The translations under genes were made by a program, and so were the position numbers. A stretch of DNA of 64,000 nucleotides from assembly GCF_002994745.2 (NCBI RefSeq), contig NC_037093.1, positions 18,115,555-18,179,554 on the forward strand, read 5' to 3'. This DNA comes from Rosa chinensis (lineage: Eukaryota > Streptophyta > Magnoliopsida > Rosales > Rosaceae). Under the pieces are notes generated by a model. It saw nothing but the letters and a program-made list of their open reading frames with translations. It was not told the DNA's origin and searched no databases. Shown here one piece after another: positions 33,451 to 46,231 of this stretch (position 1 is its first letter; each line of letters begins with the position of its first letter).

Positions 33451-35906
33451 TTTGTACGTAAACAGGCCTCTGTACTTGTTTCGCTCCCAATTTATCTTAC
33501 TGGGAAACCAAAATTCTCATAGTTATTTATTTTTCCAGCTTTTTGGGTTAGCCACCTTTGAAACATATTGAGAACAATCACATATTTCCACTAGAAACCA
33601 AACAAGTACTGCTCAACACTTCATCACAAGGATGGAACCATTTCTTGACATAAACTTGGATTCAAAACCATCAACATGGTTTTGGTATCCATACCAGGTT
33701 TCCTTTCTTACACTTTATTAATTTTTTTTTTTCTAGTTTCCACGTTTTCCTAGTTAGGCCCTATACCTCTCGAATTATTGCGGTCGAGAACACCCCGTAC
33801 AAGTGGAACCTCAGATTAAGGCCACCGAGGACACCCCGTACTAAGTGGATTCCCAATTGGGTTTCGGATCTTTTACCCTAGGGAGGCACAATCCCTACTT
33901 AATTATCTGCTCAAATCCACGAGCCCCAATTGGGTTTAGGGTCTTTCACCCAAGGGAGACAAAATCCTTGCTTAATTTTATCCCGAGCCTAACCAGATTC
34001 AATTCATTAACACTTTTGCAGATTCACGTGTCAGACATCATCCATTATCCTTAATTTTTCTTTCAATAAACCAATATGATTTGAAAATTTCGAACCCATC
34101 TATAGCCATGAACAGGTTATATATAGAGATACAGAAACAGAAATTAGAACTGATTTAACCGAGGTCAAGTCTTGCCTGCAGATATATTTCAGCCCAAGCA
34201 AGGAAGCTATGCATATAAATAAGCTTCAAGAAACTAAACAAAAACAGACATGCCACTGTATAACATTTACAGCAAACTGATTAATTGAAAGGAGCAACTT
34301 ACCTGGTATGTCCCTGCATTCCGGAGATTATTGCATCCCTCCCAGGCTTCCATTGATTCAAAACATATAATTGCATATACAAATGCATAGAGATAAGAGC
34401 TGACTAATTAAAGGTGTAAAAAATACTACTAAAACTAACTTTGACGAGAAAACAGAAACTAATACAGTTCTTTTTTCTTTTCTTTTTTCCCTCCAAATTG
34501 AAAAGTAATATTACGTACTGGACTTTCATTCCAGCAAAATGTATGCTACATCCCACTGAACCAAAAAGGATTAGTTACCAAATAAAATTATCCAGCTATG
34601 TATGAAAGCAAAAGTGTTCAGTACCCAGCTAAAAAAAAATGTCTTATGCAGAAATCCAATGATCCCAATCATACCAACCACTATAAAACTTAATAAGGCT
34701 TGCAAGACCTTTTGTCTCAAGCGTATCTTGCTTGTTATCATCCTTGTATTACAGAGGCTAATTAATAAATCAAAGTATATCAATTATAATGATAACCAAC
34801 AACATTACCATCAAACTCAAGAGTACACAAATGATTGAGGACAAAGCACTGAAAGCAGCGTCAAGACTAAAGTATAAACAAATAACTTGAATGATAAATA
34901 TAATCTCAATAGGATGACAAGGTAACCCACATAAACCTAGTTAATACCTGAAATGTACTCTCTAAGTCATAAAGCTCCCAAAAAAGTTCCTATATATCTT
35001 TGGCCCTTTGCTGTCAACTCAAAATTTAGAAACCATAAAATTATTATCAAAATATCAGAATAAATGGCAATTGTGTTGTCACCAATATTTGAAGTTGAAC
35101 ATACTTATACTTAATATTCAGTCAGTAAACCTAGTCACTGTAAATATCAGAGAAAAGAAAATATAGATCATCACTAAAGAATCATCTGTATGAGGTAGTT
35201 GCTAAACTCTAAATGCTATTTGCTTGCTAAAAGCAAACAAGGAAGTTTACCTGAAATCCTATAAATATTCATTGGAGTCACAAGACAAATAGCATACATT
35301 CTTCATGATCAAATAATCAAGGGACTGATTCTTTGCAGTATATAAATAATAGTATAATACATGTGATGAAACTCTAAAACCAAACAACTCTTTACCTTGG
35401 AATGCCAGTCCACGTATAATTAAATCAAGAAAATTAAAATTACAGCCAAAATAAAAGACTGATTAAGAGAACCAATGGTACAGCAAATTCCCTACCCAGA
35501 AACTGATTAGATATTTTCATCAGTAAATTAAGGAGCTAGGCAAAATCACTTAAGGAACTATACAACTGAAGAAGAAATCTATTGTATTATGGAGACAATA
35601 ATGAACTAAAAATAAAACTGAATTCATAATCAACAAGAGTTTCTATCATGTCAAACTGAGCTTATTCAATTATGTCGACATTTATAATAGTCATGCAACT
35701 CAAATCCCACGTGCAGATTACGAATTTAAACAGACACCATGTTTATCAATCCATACAAACAATCATACCATTGACAAATGCCAAATATTAACTTAAGAAA
35801 CATCACAGGTTCATCAAATTCAGTAACGACTACTACTACGAATCTGAGATCATGAAATTCAACATACTCTAACCACCTTATGGTGATATCCTAGGATCTA
35901 ATCCCC
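33451..35906. other. Interior of the pol-less LTR element, 5' side
   Basis: No retroelement domain. A short direct repeat (33765-33970, words like CCCAATTGGGTTT and GACACCCCGTAC) is visible. On the minus strand several segments end in donor-like CAG^GTA (near 34300, 34946, 35252, 35396), hinting at captured exons, but no protein could be recognised. Confidence 0.4.
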
Positions 35907-35918
35907 GCTCTGATACCA
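35907..35918 (-). promoter_or_regulatory. tRNA-Met primer binding site
   Basis: On the minus strand this reads TGGTATCAGAGC, the complement of the initiator tRNA-Met 3' end, two bases inside the 5' LTR. It fixes the orientation of the element. Confidence 0.9.
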
Positions 35919-35920
35919 TT

Positions 35921-36562
35921 TGTAACATCCCCACCTTGAATTTATTTGAGAATAATCCAGATTTTTTTAAGTGGAAAGGAAATCTTTGCCCAAAAACACC
36001 AACTCGTTCAAGACTCAATTAAGTTGAGAAACAACTATACCAGGACCTAGATCTTGACAAGAGGACCAAGTTTCTCACCTCATGCACAGCCAACCATTGC
36101 CGGACTATGCAGACGAACCGCCGGATTACCCGAATCTTTCGAGCTTCGATTCTCTTTCCTCTCCCATCAATTGAGCAAAACAAGACTGTGATCAAGCGGT
36201 GGTCAATTTCAATGATCCAGATTGCACCATGAAATTTCCCTTTTTATTTTCTTTTTCTTGATTAATTATTCATAATTTCAAAAAAAAAAAATTACTATAA
36301 ATAGTGCGGGTGTCTGAAAAACTTCTTGAAAATTCTAACAGACTCGTCACCTCGCGTGTTTGATTACCAAGTCCATAAATTGAAGATTTCAAGAGAAATT
36401 TAAAAAAATATCTCAACCGTTATCTGATTATCGAGGTTGTAAAATAATAATTTAACAATCTTAACTTAAACTTTCTCTATTTATATATCATGAAAGCTAA
36501 CAAAATTTCTATGAATTTCCTTGTAATATTTATTTATTTATTTAAATACCTTCAGTATTACA
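35921..36562 (-). repeat. 5' LTR (642 bp) of the pol-less LTR element, with internal deletion
   Basis: Matches the other LTR except for a single deletion of about 200 bp after CAAAACAAGACTG (near 36187) and scattered substitutions. Confidence 0.93.
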
Positions 36563-36963
36563 TAGAGGCTGCTGGGCAAGATCAACTTTTTACTCCGGTT
36601 TATCTCTAATTCAGCCGGTAAAATCCAGCCTTTCTCCTCGCTGCTCAATCTTTAAGGGCAAAAAGAGTTTGTATAGGAGCCACGCATCAAGAGGCCTTTA
36701 ACATAATCAAGGCCTATCTTGCAAGCCCACCGGTCCTTGTTCCCTTAAGGCCAGGGTTCCCACTCAAGCTATACATCTCGGCTGCAAAATTCTCCATTGG
36801 CAGTCTCTTAGCACAAGATGATGAAGAAGAGGTAGGACAAGCTATCTTCTACCTCAACAGAACATTAACAGATTGTGAGATCAGGTATTCTCCCATGGAG
36901 AAGCTTTGTTTGACGTTATACTTTTTTGTATGTAAGCTTCGCCATTACATGTTATCTTTTACC

Positions 36964-37698
36964 TAGGGGTCATCATTTGGCCCTTCAGCCCTAAGCTCGC
37001 CCGACCCAGCCCGACCCTATCTCAAATGGGGTAGGGTATGGGCTATGCAAATGAAGCTCGACCCGACCCTTTAAGCCCTAGTCATTTTCTATTTTAAAAT
37101 TTTTTTTTTTTTTTTGCCTAAACATACAATTTATCTCTTTTTTTGTATTTTATTTCCTAAGCTTTATTTTCTTTAATTTTTGTTTCCTTCGTTAAATAAC
37201 AATTAATTTTGGGAGATAGTTAATTGAATATAACCACTTTAACTAATTTATAAATGTCATAAGTTAATTCCAATATATATATATATATATATATATGGCC
37301 CTTCCACTAAGGGATACTTTTTTTGATTTTTTATAGGGATAGGCATAAGACAAACTTTTCGATTATATTTTGGCATCTCAACCATTCATTTTTTAGGTCC
37401 TAATGTATAGATCACTTTTGCAAATTTTCAGCCAAATCGGTGATCATTAAGGCATCCAAAATTGCAATTTACACGAACGGACCGAATCTGTCGAACCGGA
37501 ACCGTTCGTGTTTATTATGGTAAATTGCAATTTTGGATGTCTTAATGATCATCAAATTGGCTGAAAATTTGCAGAAGTGATCTAAACATTAGGACCTAAA
37601 AACTACGGTTGAGATGTGAAAATATGATCGAACAGTTGGTCTAATGCCCTATCTCTAGAAAAGACCAAAAAAAGGGATCCCTCACTAGAAGGGCCCTC

Positions 37699-37740
<42 letters not shown>

Positions 37741-38033
37741 GATCAATAAAAAACAATGAGTCTTGTATTACCTATATAACCACTAAACCACATTTTGAGA
37801 AAAAAAATAATAATGATACATTTCTATTTGTTAAACAAAATAAAGCTCATTTAGGCCCTATTCGGAAGGTGGCCGGCCCTAGTAGCTCTGGCCTTTTGGG
37901 CGGATAAGAAATAGCATATTTAAGCCCCGGCCCGACCTTACCCAGCCCTAAATTTTGTTGACTTTGACTAGGCCCAGCCTGGCCTGACCCTAAGCCCTAA
38001 AATTTAGGAAGGGCCAGCCCATTATGACCCCTA
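36964..38033. mobile_element. hAT element (1,070 bp) inside Ty3 RNase H
   Basis: Ends TAGGGGTCATCAT / ATTATGACCCCTA and the exact 8-bp duplication CTTTTACC at 36956-36963 and 38034-38041. Subterminal regions are rich in CCCGACC/GGGCC words. No coding capacity. Removal restores the RNase H reading across the site. A foldback MITE sits inside it. Confidence 0.94.
37297..37695. mobile_element. Foldback MITE (399 bp, almost full-length palindrome)
   Basis: GGCCCTTCCACTAAGGGAT at the left mirrors the right end, and the inverted match runs nearly to a GC-rich centre near 37480-37505. It is flanked by AT and GT microsatellites (37272-37296, 37696-37735), so a target duplication cannot be resolved. 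Confidence 0.85.
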
Positions 38034-38041
38034 CTTTTACC

Positions 38042-38332
38042 ATAAGCATCATAGCTCAGACGAACCTGGTCAAATACATGCTATCGTGACCTATACTCAG
38101 GGACCGAATAGGCAATTAGGTTCTAGCCCTTTCAAAAATTTCCTTGCAATATGTTCCCCAAAAAGGTGTAAAGGGTCAGGCCATAGCGTATTTCCTAGTG
38201 CATCATCCTATGCTGGATGTGCCAGAGATTCGAGATCTCGAGGTTGCAACAGGTTTGCAAGAGAAACCTAATTTAGTGTGTATTCCTGAGTTCGCTCACT
38301 TATAACAAGCGGCTGTTTTGCTGCAACCTTGG
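38042..38332 (+). other. Ty3 pol spacer between the RNase H domains
   Basis: This continues the RNase H frame after the hAT element (IIAQTNLVKYMLS) and leads, with stops, to the start of the archaeal-type RNase H at 38333. Confidence 0.65.
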
Positions 38333-38522
38333 GTTCTGTATTTTGATGGCTCCAAAATGGAGACAATGGTAGGAGCCGGAATGGTCCAAGAAAACCTATC
38401 TTGGGATCGTTTCTCGTATTCCTTCCATTTGGAATTCCGTTGCACGAACAACCAAGCAGAATATGAAGCCCTTATTATAGGCCTAGAAGTGCTATTGGAA
38501 CTTGGGGTTAGAGATGTACAGG

Positions 38523-38991
38523 TGTTTCTGTGTGAGAATACGGGACCTAAAGTAAGAAGCATGATGGAGAGAGAGAGAGATGACACAAGGATGTATAGTG
38601 GTTCACCTTTCCCATGAGGCAAGGCTACGTCCACTTAGTAGTTCCACTATGAGTGAGGCCAAGTAGCTTTTGTAGTATACAAGTGTGGGGATCATGGATC
38701 CCATCCCTTTCCAAGAAGGGGAGGACTTTCTCTTATAGCTAAAGGAAGTCCCATTCTATTCTATATTTCCGATGTGGGACAATATGTGTCTATTTGTTTC
38801 TCTTGAAGCCTTTTGGAGAGCATGGGAAGATATGGCCTCTAGGCGAGATACCGGTCGACCTCCATCATGGCGAGGTAACTCGGGTGTCGGTGTACCGGAT
38901 GCATGTCGTAGGCGGGACTAACCATGTTGCGCGACCCATCTACGAGGTCGTTGCTTATGTTTGGCGGTATGTGGTATAAGTGATATCAACA
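38523..38991. mobile_element. Small solo LTR (469 bp) in the Ty3 RNase H
   Basis: TGTTTCTGTG...TATCAACA with the 5-bp duplication ACAGG at 38518-38522 and 38992-38996. Without it, VRDVQVF joins GDSLLVINQ as expected for the family. Short length suggests a TRIM or small Copia-type LTR. Confidence 0.9.
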
Positions 38992-39439
38992 ACAGGTCAT
39001 TGGGGACTCGCTGCTCGTCATCAATCAACTGCGTGAGAAGTTCAAATGCATGAGTTTCTTACTCACACCTTACTTGGACAGAGCACTCAAACTGCTTCTC
39101 CAGTTTGATGACGTGGATCTCAAGCACATTCCGCTGGAAAGCAATTTTGCAGCTAATGAGCTCGCTCGAGTTGCCACTAGGATCACCCTGAAGGACGGGG
39201 TTTGCGAACTGCTATTGAAGGTAGAACGGCGAACCTTCCCTTCTTGGATGGCTAGAGTAGATCCTCCAGATGACGCCACAGTGGCTGTCTTGGATCCCAT
39301 TAATGTGGCCTGGCATGTTCCTTTGATTGAATACCTAAAACACCCAGACCAACCTATTGATAAAAAGTTTCGCTACCTCACACTCAATTACTTTCTAAGG
39401 AATATTGAGTTGCGCAGGTGAGGTAAAGATGGTATAGAA

Positions 39440-40500
39440 TTTAAGTGTGTCTATGGCACGGAAGAGAAGTGCTTAATGAGAGAAGCTCATGCCAGTGTCT
39501 GCCACGCTCATCAGGCTGGACCCAAGGTGGCTGATCAGAAGACATGGCTACTACTGGCCAACCATTTTGAAAGACTGCATCGCATTCGCGAAAGGTTGCT
39601 TGGACTGTCAAGCCCATGTCTTATCCAACACGTTTCCAATATTCCTATGCAGCCCATAATAAAGCCCTGGCCTACGAGAGGCTGGGCATTAGACTTGATA
39701 GGGATGATTCACACTCACTCATCTCTTCAGCACAAGTTCATCATTGTGACCACTGATTTCTTCACAAAGTGGGCTGAGGCTGATTTGAAGGAAGCTTCCG
39801 CTACCACGATTAGGCAGTTTATTTTTCAAAATATCATCGTAGGTTTAGCATTTCAGAAGTTTTGGTTTCAGATGGAGGGGCAGATTTTATGACTGGCAAA
39901 GTTGAAAAGCTCATGAGTGATCTGGGTATCTGTTTCATACATTCCAAGGGCCAAGCTGAGTCCAGCAACAACATTATTATCACTCTCCTGAAGAAGATGC
40001 TTGAGGAGAACCCTCACGAGTGGCATGACACGTTCTACGAGACCCTTTGGCGTATCGCACATCTAAGCGCAATCTTACCGCTACAACCCCTTACGCTTTG
40101 ATGTTTGGCCATGATATTGTCTTGACTTTGGAAATCAATGTTCATTCTTTACGAGTGCAGGAACATCACCAACTTATTGGCGAGGATTATGTCCAGGCCA
40201 TGTGGTAGGAACATGAATATCTCAACAAAAAGCACTTGGAAGCCTTGGACAACTTAGCTGTGGAGAAAAGGAGTGTGGCTCGCGTGACAAGTGCACACTT
40301 GGCCACAACTACAAAGAGGGCGAATTGGTGTGAAAGACTGTCCTCCCAGTGGGCAAGAAACTTGAAGGATAAGGCAAGCTCCCTAAGATGGGAAGGCCCT
40401 TATGTTATTCACAAGATATTGGAAAAAGTACGGAGAATTTCATCGCAACCCCATCAATGGCAGATACTTAAAAAAGTATTTCCTAGCTAGTGTTTGGGAA
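39440..40500 (+). pseudogene. Ty3 integrase
   Basis: The frame begins at the degraded zinc-binding region (near 39480) and passes through PWPTRGWALDLIGMIH (first catalytic Asp), KFIIVTTDFFTKWAEA, then after a frame change near 39870 DGGADF (second Asp) and GQAESSNN (catalytic Glu). Further frames to 40490 cover the C-terminal part (LRWEGPYVIHKI). The D,D,E residues are all present at DNA level but in different frames, so the enzyme is dead. It would have inserted cDNA copies into the genome. Confidence 0.88.
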
Positions 40501-40540
40501 TTTGACGACCCACCAGCTACTCCTTCAATAGGACCCGGGG

Positions 40541-40552
40541 GGGGGGGGGGGG
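40541..40552. repeat. Poly-G run just after integrase
   Basis: A G homopolymer following ACCC. A second G8 run at 40643-40650 (GACTGGGGGGGG) resembles a polypurine tract internal to the element. Confidence 0.7.
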
Positions 40553-40660
40553 AACTTAGTCATCCCACGCTCGCGTACTTCTATACGCTAGGGCTTATTC
40601 CTAAGGCCCCACTCTATTGTATTAGCCTCACTTAACAAGACTGGGGGGGGCAACACTATA

Positions 40661-43260
40661 CCATATATGGGCCTTCAATTATGTGGCCTTTAAAATCTTT
40701 TTCTATCAAATTCTTAAGTGGCTCACCTCACGGAGCCAAAAATGATTATGTACCAAGCAGCTCGCAGTATTGGGCCAAGATTTTTGTAGACAAGTCATAT
40801 TAGTGGCATGACTCATAAAGGCCATAATGGATAGAGATTATTTTACAATTTATTTAAATTCATTTATTTGACAAATTGTGTTAAATAATTAATTAAGGCC
40901 CATATCTAAGGCTTTACCGTATTCAAACAATATTCAGAAGACACAATAGGATTAAAAGAAAATATAATTGTATTCATAAATTGGCTTTGCAGCCAAAAAC
41001 AATACAATTCGCGAGATTACAAGGCTAATGTTGGCTAAGTTACAAACAATCAAGTCTTCTGAATCTTCAAGAGAATGTTGCGAAGGAACTCAATATCGGA
41101 TTCAGCCTCTGCACCCACTTGAGCTTGGCAGCTGCTATCATCTGTACGAGAAGTGTGGGAAAGGCCACACTTGAACCCACCTTCCTTCCTTTAGCCCTTC
41201 CTTAAGAGCACTGCTTTGCTGAGATTCTGGCCCAAGGAAAGACTTCTAAAAATCGTAGCCGCCAAACTACCCTTCCATCAAGGGGACAAAACAAAAGTTC
41301 GACCCTCGATGGAAGATCCCGAAAAAAGAGCAATCGACCCTTGGGGGATCTCCCATGCTTTTCCGGGTCACTCAGCATGAGGGATCCAAAAGGAAACCTA
41401 CACCCAAGAAAGGTGTCTTCATGTGTGAGTGCCTCATGTTCTTTAGCATCAGGCAAAGCCGAATACATTCCATCCAGACTTTTGTAAGCCAAATACATGA
41501 GGTTGCCTGAGATTAAGCCATAAGGCCTATCTCAGGTAAGAGATTTTTCCACAAAGCCTAGGATCTAGAGGTTAAGGGGAATTTCATGGGGAGAAGCTTT
41601 CTGGAAAAAGAGGAAGAGAAGCAATGCTTGGAATGCCATTTTTTGAGTTAGGTTTTCTTTTGAATTTTCTATTCCCAAATGCATCTATTTATAGGGCCAG
41701 CATGAATGGCCTCAGCCCTTGGATGGACAGTTGAGGAGTCGAGATCAACGCCATCAATAAGCATAAATGCCATAATCTAAAAAATGAAGGCTGATTAAAG
41801 ACGCGTGGAAGACTAAGTGGTTTTCAATAAGGTAACCGCTTAATTTCGAGATTATCGTTTTCAGAACCGTCTAAATGCGTAGTTAATACAAATAAATTCA
41901 AATTTCATACTAAATGTGGAGGCGAAGAGGATCTGTTGGGCCAGCAAGTGGACTAAAGAAATAAACAAATAAATTAATATATATATATATATATATAGGC
42001 CCCTTGTGTGTGTGTGTGTGTATTTTTGAGCAAAAGATGTTCAAATCACAAAAGGGGCCTAAATATCTATGGGCCTAAAGCCTCCTTGCTTCATATCTAG
42101 CCTTAGGAAGAGATCATCCACTTGGTAGCAGGCTGAGTAGGTAGCAGTTTCAGCCTGTTGGGCCTGCTCTTGTGCATGAGCCAAGTTTTGACTCAGCACT
42201 TCAGAATCAACCTATGGCTTCTTTAATTGAGCTTCTTCATGCACAATGCCAACCCTCACATTGGCCAACTGAGCTTGAAGAGTCTAGATATGAGATTCAA
42301 GGTGCCTCTCCTTGAGTTCTAATTCTTGCAGTCGAGAAACCCGTTCATCCAATGAGCCCCGCAACTCCTCCATCTTGCAAGTAAGAGCCTGATGTTGTAG
42401 GCCAACAGTCCTAGCTTGCGCTTCTGAGGTTGGTCATTTCTCATAAAGGTAAGGAAGGGCCATCAATATGTCTTTAATAATTGAGACAAGTTGGGCCTCG
42501 TTGATAGCAATATCCCGACGAAGCACTCGAAGAGCCTCCCAGGCTTGCTGGAATGCACCAACCTCTAGCATATTATAATCCATAAGCTCACAAAAGACTT
42601 CCTTGGCTTCTTCAATAGCTCCAAGAGGAGCCACTTCAAGGATCCGGGCTAGCCTTTCTAGTCTGGAAGGCCCAACAGGAGGGGCCTGGGGTTAAGAGAC
42701 TAGCTTGACAACTGGGGCCACTGGAGATTGAGCAGGGACGGCTTCTAAGATCACCTGATTATGACCAATCTCGACCTCAACTTTGTTTACTTGGGGGGCA
42801 TGGCGGGCATGGTCACTGATCGGCTCAACCATCAAGACTAGATCAGGGTGACCTTTGTAAGTAATTTCCTTTAGTTTTATTCTAATACTGTGTCTCTAGG
42901 ATTCTGGCCCTGGAGAAGCAGTGTTAGAATAAAACTAAAGGAACTAAGGCAGGGGAAGATTTGTAGGGGGAGGAAATTACCTCAGCTGTTTGTTGTTCAC
43001 TAGCCTTGACCGGTTCGCTATGCACTTTGGTTCCATTTGCTCCTAGGCCTCAACCTCAATTGGGCCTGATTCAATTGCCTTGAGGATGGTTCCTCGTCTT
43101 CGCACGCAGGCAGCAGACTATTACCAAGAGCATGGCCTGCAGCAGGCACGATGGGAATAGCTTATGCAAGCAGAGGCTGGGCAAAGGAAACCTCTGATTC
43201 TGGAATTACTTGGGCCTGTGGAGAGGCCATTTCCCTCACAGCATGGGAAGGACCAACTCC
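40661..43260. other. Non-coding and antisense region of the Tat element
   Basis: Downstream of pol. Minus-strand ORFs at 41202-41498 and 42434-42634 look protein-like, but I cannot assign them. An imperfect hairpin lies at 42871-42935 (CCTTTAGTTTTATTCTAA and its inverse). AT and GT microsatellites lie at 41977-42020. Confidence 0.45.
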
Positions 43261-43267
43261 ACCCTGA

Positions 43268-46046
43268 TTAGATGAGCCAGTGGTCTTCCGGCGAACTAAA
43301 GTACAAAATGATGTGAGTTTTCCCTGAGCAAAGGCAATGTGATGAAAATAACAAGATGAAGGCTAAAACATACCAATCCCGACTCATCAAGCTCGTCGTT
43401 CTCCCAGCTTTCTCCCACTGGGTCAGGCCGGCTTCTTTTCTGGGCTTGGGCTGCAGTGACCTACAAAAAGTTAAGTCAGGATTCAAAATCGAAAAGGTTT
43501 CAAGTCCAAAGTTTGCGAGGAGCGTAAAACTTTACCTCAGTAGGATCCTCATTATCAGTTGATTCCTCAATAATGGACTCCTCCTCTATGGCTTTCTGCT
43601 TCACGGCCTGGCCAATGGTCTCTGTCAAAGGACCACCTTGTCTGCCGCTAGATGGTGGCGACGCAACTCTATTCCTAGTGCTGATTCGCTTAGAGATAAG
43701 GATTAGTGCCATACCTTAATAGTCAAAATATATCTAATCCCAGCTGCGCTCACGCCCGAATAGGGAATCGAGCGAGCACTGGATGGTCCTCTTCGTAAAG
43801 GCAGCCCAGCGAGTGGAAGATATGGGCAAATATTTCATCATCAGGGAGAGCCCAGATATTGACGGACACATTTTCCCACTATGCCTCGTAGGATTCGTCA
43901 ATCCCATCAATTGGTTGAAGCTTATTAGCCTAGAAGGGCAGGTTCATCAAGTTGAGCCCACTTTGGGGCGCGTTAGCCCATGCCCGAATGGTAGTCCTTC
44001 GTCAAGAGGTATAATAGTTGCTGGAGTCATAGAGGGGGAAGGGTATTTTCTGTGCCAGTCCAAGCTGGTGAGCGAAATGGTTAGAAGCATAAAGCTCGTA
44101 ACTCAAGTCATTTGCCACCAACCTTATATTAGAACCAGAGACGGCATGGTGGAAGGCCAAAAAGGCCCTTTCGCTATGATTCTGGACTTGGAGCAGGAAC
44201 CCATTCTGCAGAGGAGGTGGAAATCTCCTACTTAGTACCAGGTCTAAATTTGGCAATTAGTGTAGGAGGTAGAAGTAGGAGAAACACTCAGAGTATAGCG
44301 GTGAAACATACTTATTATCCCTACAAAGCCAACATCCCAGCACCAAAATTTATTGGGGGATAGGAGGAATGTCTGGTCTGTGGAGCTTGTCAAAATAGAT
44401 TAATTTGCAGCCAGAAATCCAAAATCCAAAGAGGCCCATAAATGCTAGTCTTGAAAGGATGCATGGTGCCCTGATAAAGGGCTCGATAGAGCGAACCCAA
44501 AACAAGTTGCCCAAGGCCGATGGGGCGGCATTGTAAAGGGCAGTAGGCAAAGAGGTCCAAGTGCCAGTGGACTTATTGGAGGAAGTGTACAAAATAAATT
44601 TACAAAGCCAGTACTCAAGGAAGGCGATACCTCCGGTCTCGTCGTGTTGGACATGATAGTTATTTTGCCAGGTTTGATAGGACTTGCTGTGAGAATTGCG
44701 ACCTCCTTGATTCATTGGCAGAGGAAACTCAATACCGGCAAATTAGCCATGCACGTAGGGCTCGTGGTCAATTAGCAGCCTTGTGATGGTGAGAATGTCG
44801 AGAAGCATGATCCATATCTAGCCAAATCAAAAATCGAAGGTATTGCTGGAAGTATTCCAGAGGGGGAACGCGGCGGCCAAGGAAGCCCGATTGACGCTGA
44901 GAGGGAGGTTGAAGTAGAGATCAATGGTGTCGGTGATGCCCACTACGTTCCAACGAGTCAGATTTCTCACTCTAACTTCTAGGGATCAGGCTATTTCCTC
45001 TTCGTTGATAGCCAGCCAATACCATACTTGGACCCATAATCCAAAGAGGCCCATAAATGCTAGTCTTGAAAGGATGCATGGTGGCCTGATAAAGGGCTCG
45101 ATAGAGCGAACCCAAAACAAGTTGCCCAAGGCCGATGGGGCGGCATTGTAAAGGGCAATGGGCAAAGAGGTCCAAGTGCCAGTGGACTTATTGGAGGAAG
45201 TGTACAAAATAAATTTACAAAGCCAGTACTCGAGGAAGGCGATACCTCCGGTCTCGTCGTGTTGGACATGATAGTTATTTTGCCAGGTTTGATAGGACTT
45301 GCGACCTCCTTGATTCATTGGCAGAGGAAACTCAATACCGGCAAATTAGCCATGCACGTAGGGCTCGTGGTCAATTAGCAGCCTTGTGATGGTGAGAATG
45401 TCGAGAAGCATGATCCATATCTAGCCAAATCAGAAATCGAAGGTATTGCTGGAAGTATTCCAGAGGGGGAACGCGGCGGCCAAGGGAGCCCGATTGACGC
45501 TGAGAGGGAGGTTGAAGTACAGATCAATGGTGTCGGTGATGCCCACTACGTTCCAACGAGTCAGATTCCTCACTCTAACTTCTAGGGATCAGGCTGTTTC
45601 CTCTTCGTTGATAGCCAGCCAATACCATACTTGGATCCTATGGTGTTTCTGGACCTAACTCGAGAAATCGCCGGGAGTACGGCGGAGAACTGGAATTGGA
45701 CGGTGGATTGGGAGGCCATAATAGGTGATGGCTTCATCCAAAAAGGGGATCTGTGGAGTAGAGCTAGTCCGGTGTGGTCATTACTAAGATCAAAGAGAAA
45801 GGGCCTCTCCACTGATGAACTTGACATGCTCAGAACCCATTTTCGTGCCCCAGGTATGGGCAATCTTCTCGATGAGTTACTTTTCTTGATCAATGACAAT
45901 TTTCTTTGGAGCCATTTCTGGGTTTCTGAACGAGATGAAGGTTTTCGATGAGAGAAGAAGTTTCTAGGTTTAGGGAGACTAGAAAAAGGGTTTCTCATGT
46001 GACTGACCTTAGTGTTTGGACCCAAAATGAAATTGGAGCCAAACAC
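43268..46046 (-). pseudogene. Antisense plant mobile domain (PMD-like) ORF of the Tat element
   Basis: Several minus-strand frames, broken by shifts, fit the aminotransferase-like plant mobile domain: GIAFLEYWLCKFILYTSS then, in another frame, GLGQLVLGSLYRALYQ and IYGPLW; a leader part reads ITDTIDLYFNLPLSVNRA. Tat-clade Ty3 elements are known to carry an ORF opposite to gag-pol at this position, and PMDs are found in both genes and TEs. A Ser/Glu-rich section (43500-43712) would be its C-terminal side. The part at 44423-45650 is duplicated in tandem, which also breaks the gene. Function in the element is unknown. Confidence 0.6.
44423..45650. repeat. Recent tandem duplication, 615-bp period
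   Basis: 44423-45037 and 45038-about 45650 are nearly identical. The second copy lacks about 14 bp near 45300 and has a handful of substitutions. It lies within the antisense PMD region. Confidence 0.93.
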
Positions 46047-46215
46047 TTTGCACTTGTGTCAAGATTTAAATAAGGGATTTTGTGAAGGAAACGATGCGAC
46101 GAAAAGATACTTTGTAGTTACGCAACCACTAACCCCCATTAATGGCCTCATTTCTGTCATAAGTCGCATCGCTTAAGCCCTATTCGATCAGTTACAATAT
46201 TCACGGGCCTGATCT

Positions 46216-46230
46216 TGAGGCTTGGGGGCA
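46216..46230 (+). promoter_or_regulatory. Polypurine tract of the Ty3 element
   Basis: A TTGAGGCTTGGGGGCA stretch directly precedes the TG of the LTR at 46232, as expected for the plus-strand primer. Confidence 0.7.
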
Positions 46231-46231
46231 A

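Larger units (their letters stand above)
25743..36562 (-). mobile_element. LTR retrotransposon lacking pol (LARD-like), nested in Ty3 pol
   Basis: Two LTRs (25743-26584 and 35921-36562), both starting TGTAACATCC and ending TATTACA, are flanked by the 5-bp duplication TAGAG (25738-25742, 36563-36567). A primer binding site next to the right LTR shows the element lies on the minus strand. After subtraction of nested elements (27067-33450) the interior is about 2.9 kb and has no gag or pol frame. It is therefore non-autonomous or stripped. Confidence 0.93.
36563..39200 (+). pseudogene. Ty3 pol: RNase H and archaeal-type RNase H, interrupted
   Basis: After the TAGAG duplication the RT tail resumes (RLLGKINFLLRFISNSAGKI), followed by RNase H sequence up to KLRHYMLSF at 36960. 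That reading continues after the hAT element at 38042. The second RNase H (aRNH) begins near 38333: WVLYFDGSKMETMVGAGMV (catalytic Asp), NNQAEYEALIIGLE (Glu), VRDVQVF; after the solo LTR at 38523-38991 it resumes with GDSLLVINQL (Asp). Multiple frameshifts and stops are present. The aRNH domain is diagnostic of the Tat clade. Confidence 0.85.

Noticed and set aside
40541..40650. Poly-G runs as possible regulatory G-quadruplexes
   Set aside because: Single homopolymers, one probably a polypurine tract; length may be affected by sequencing error.
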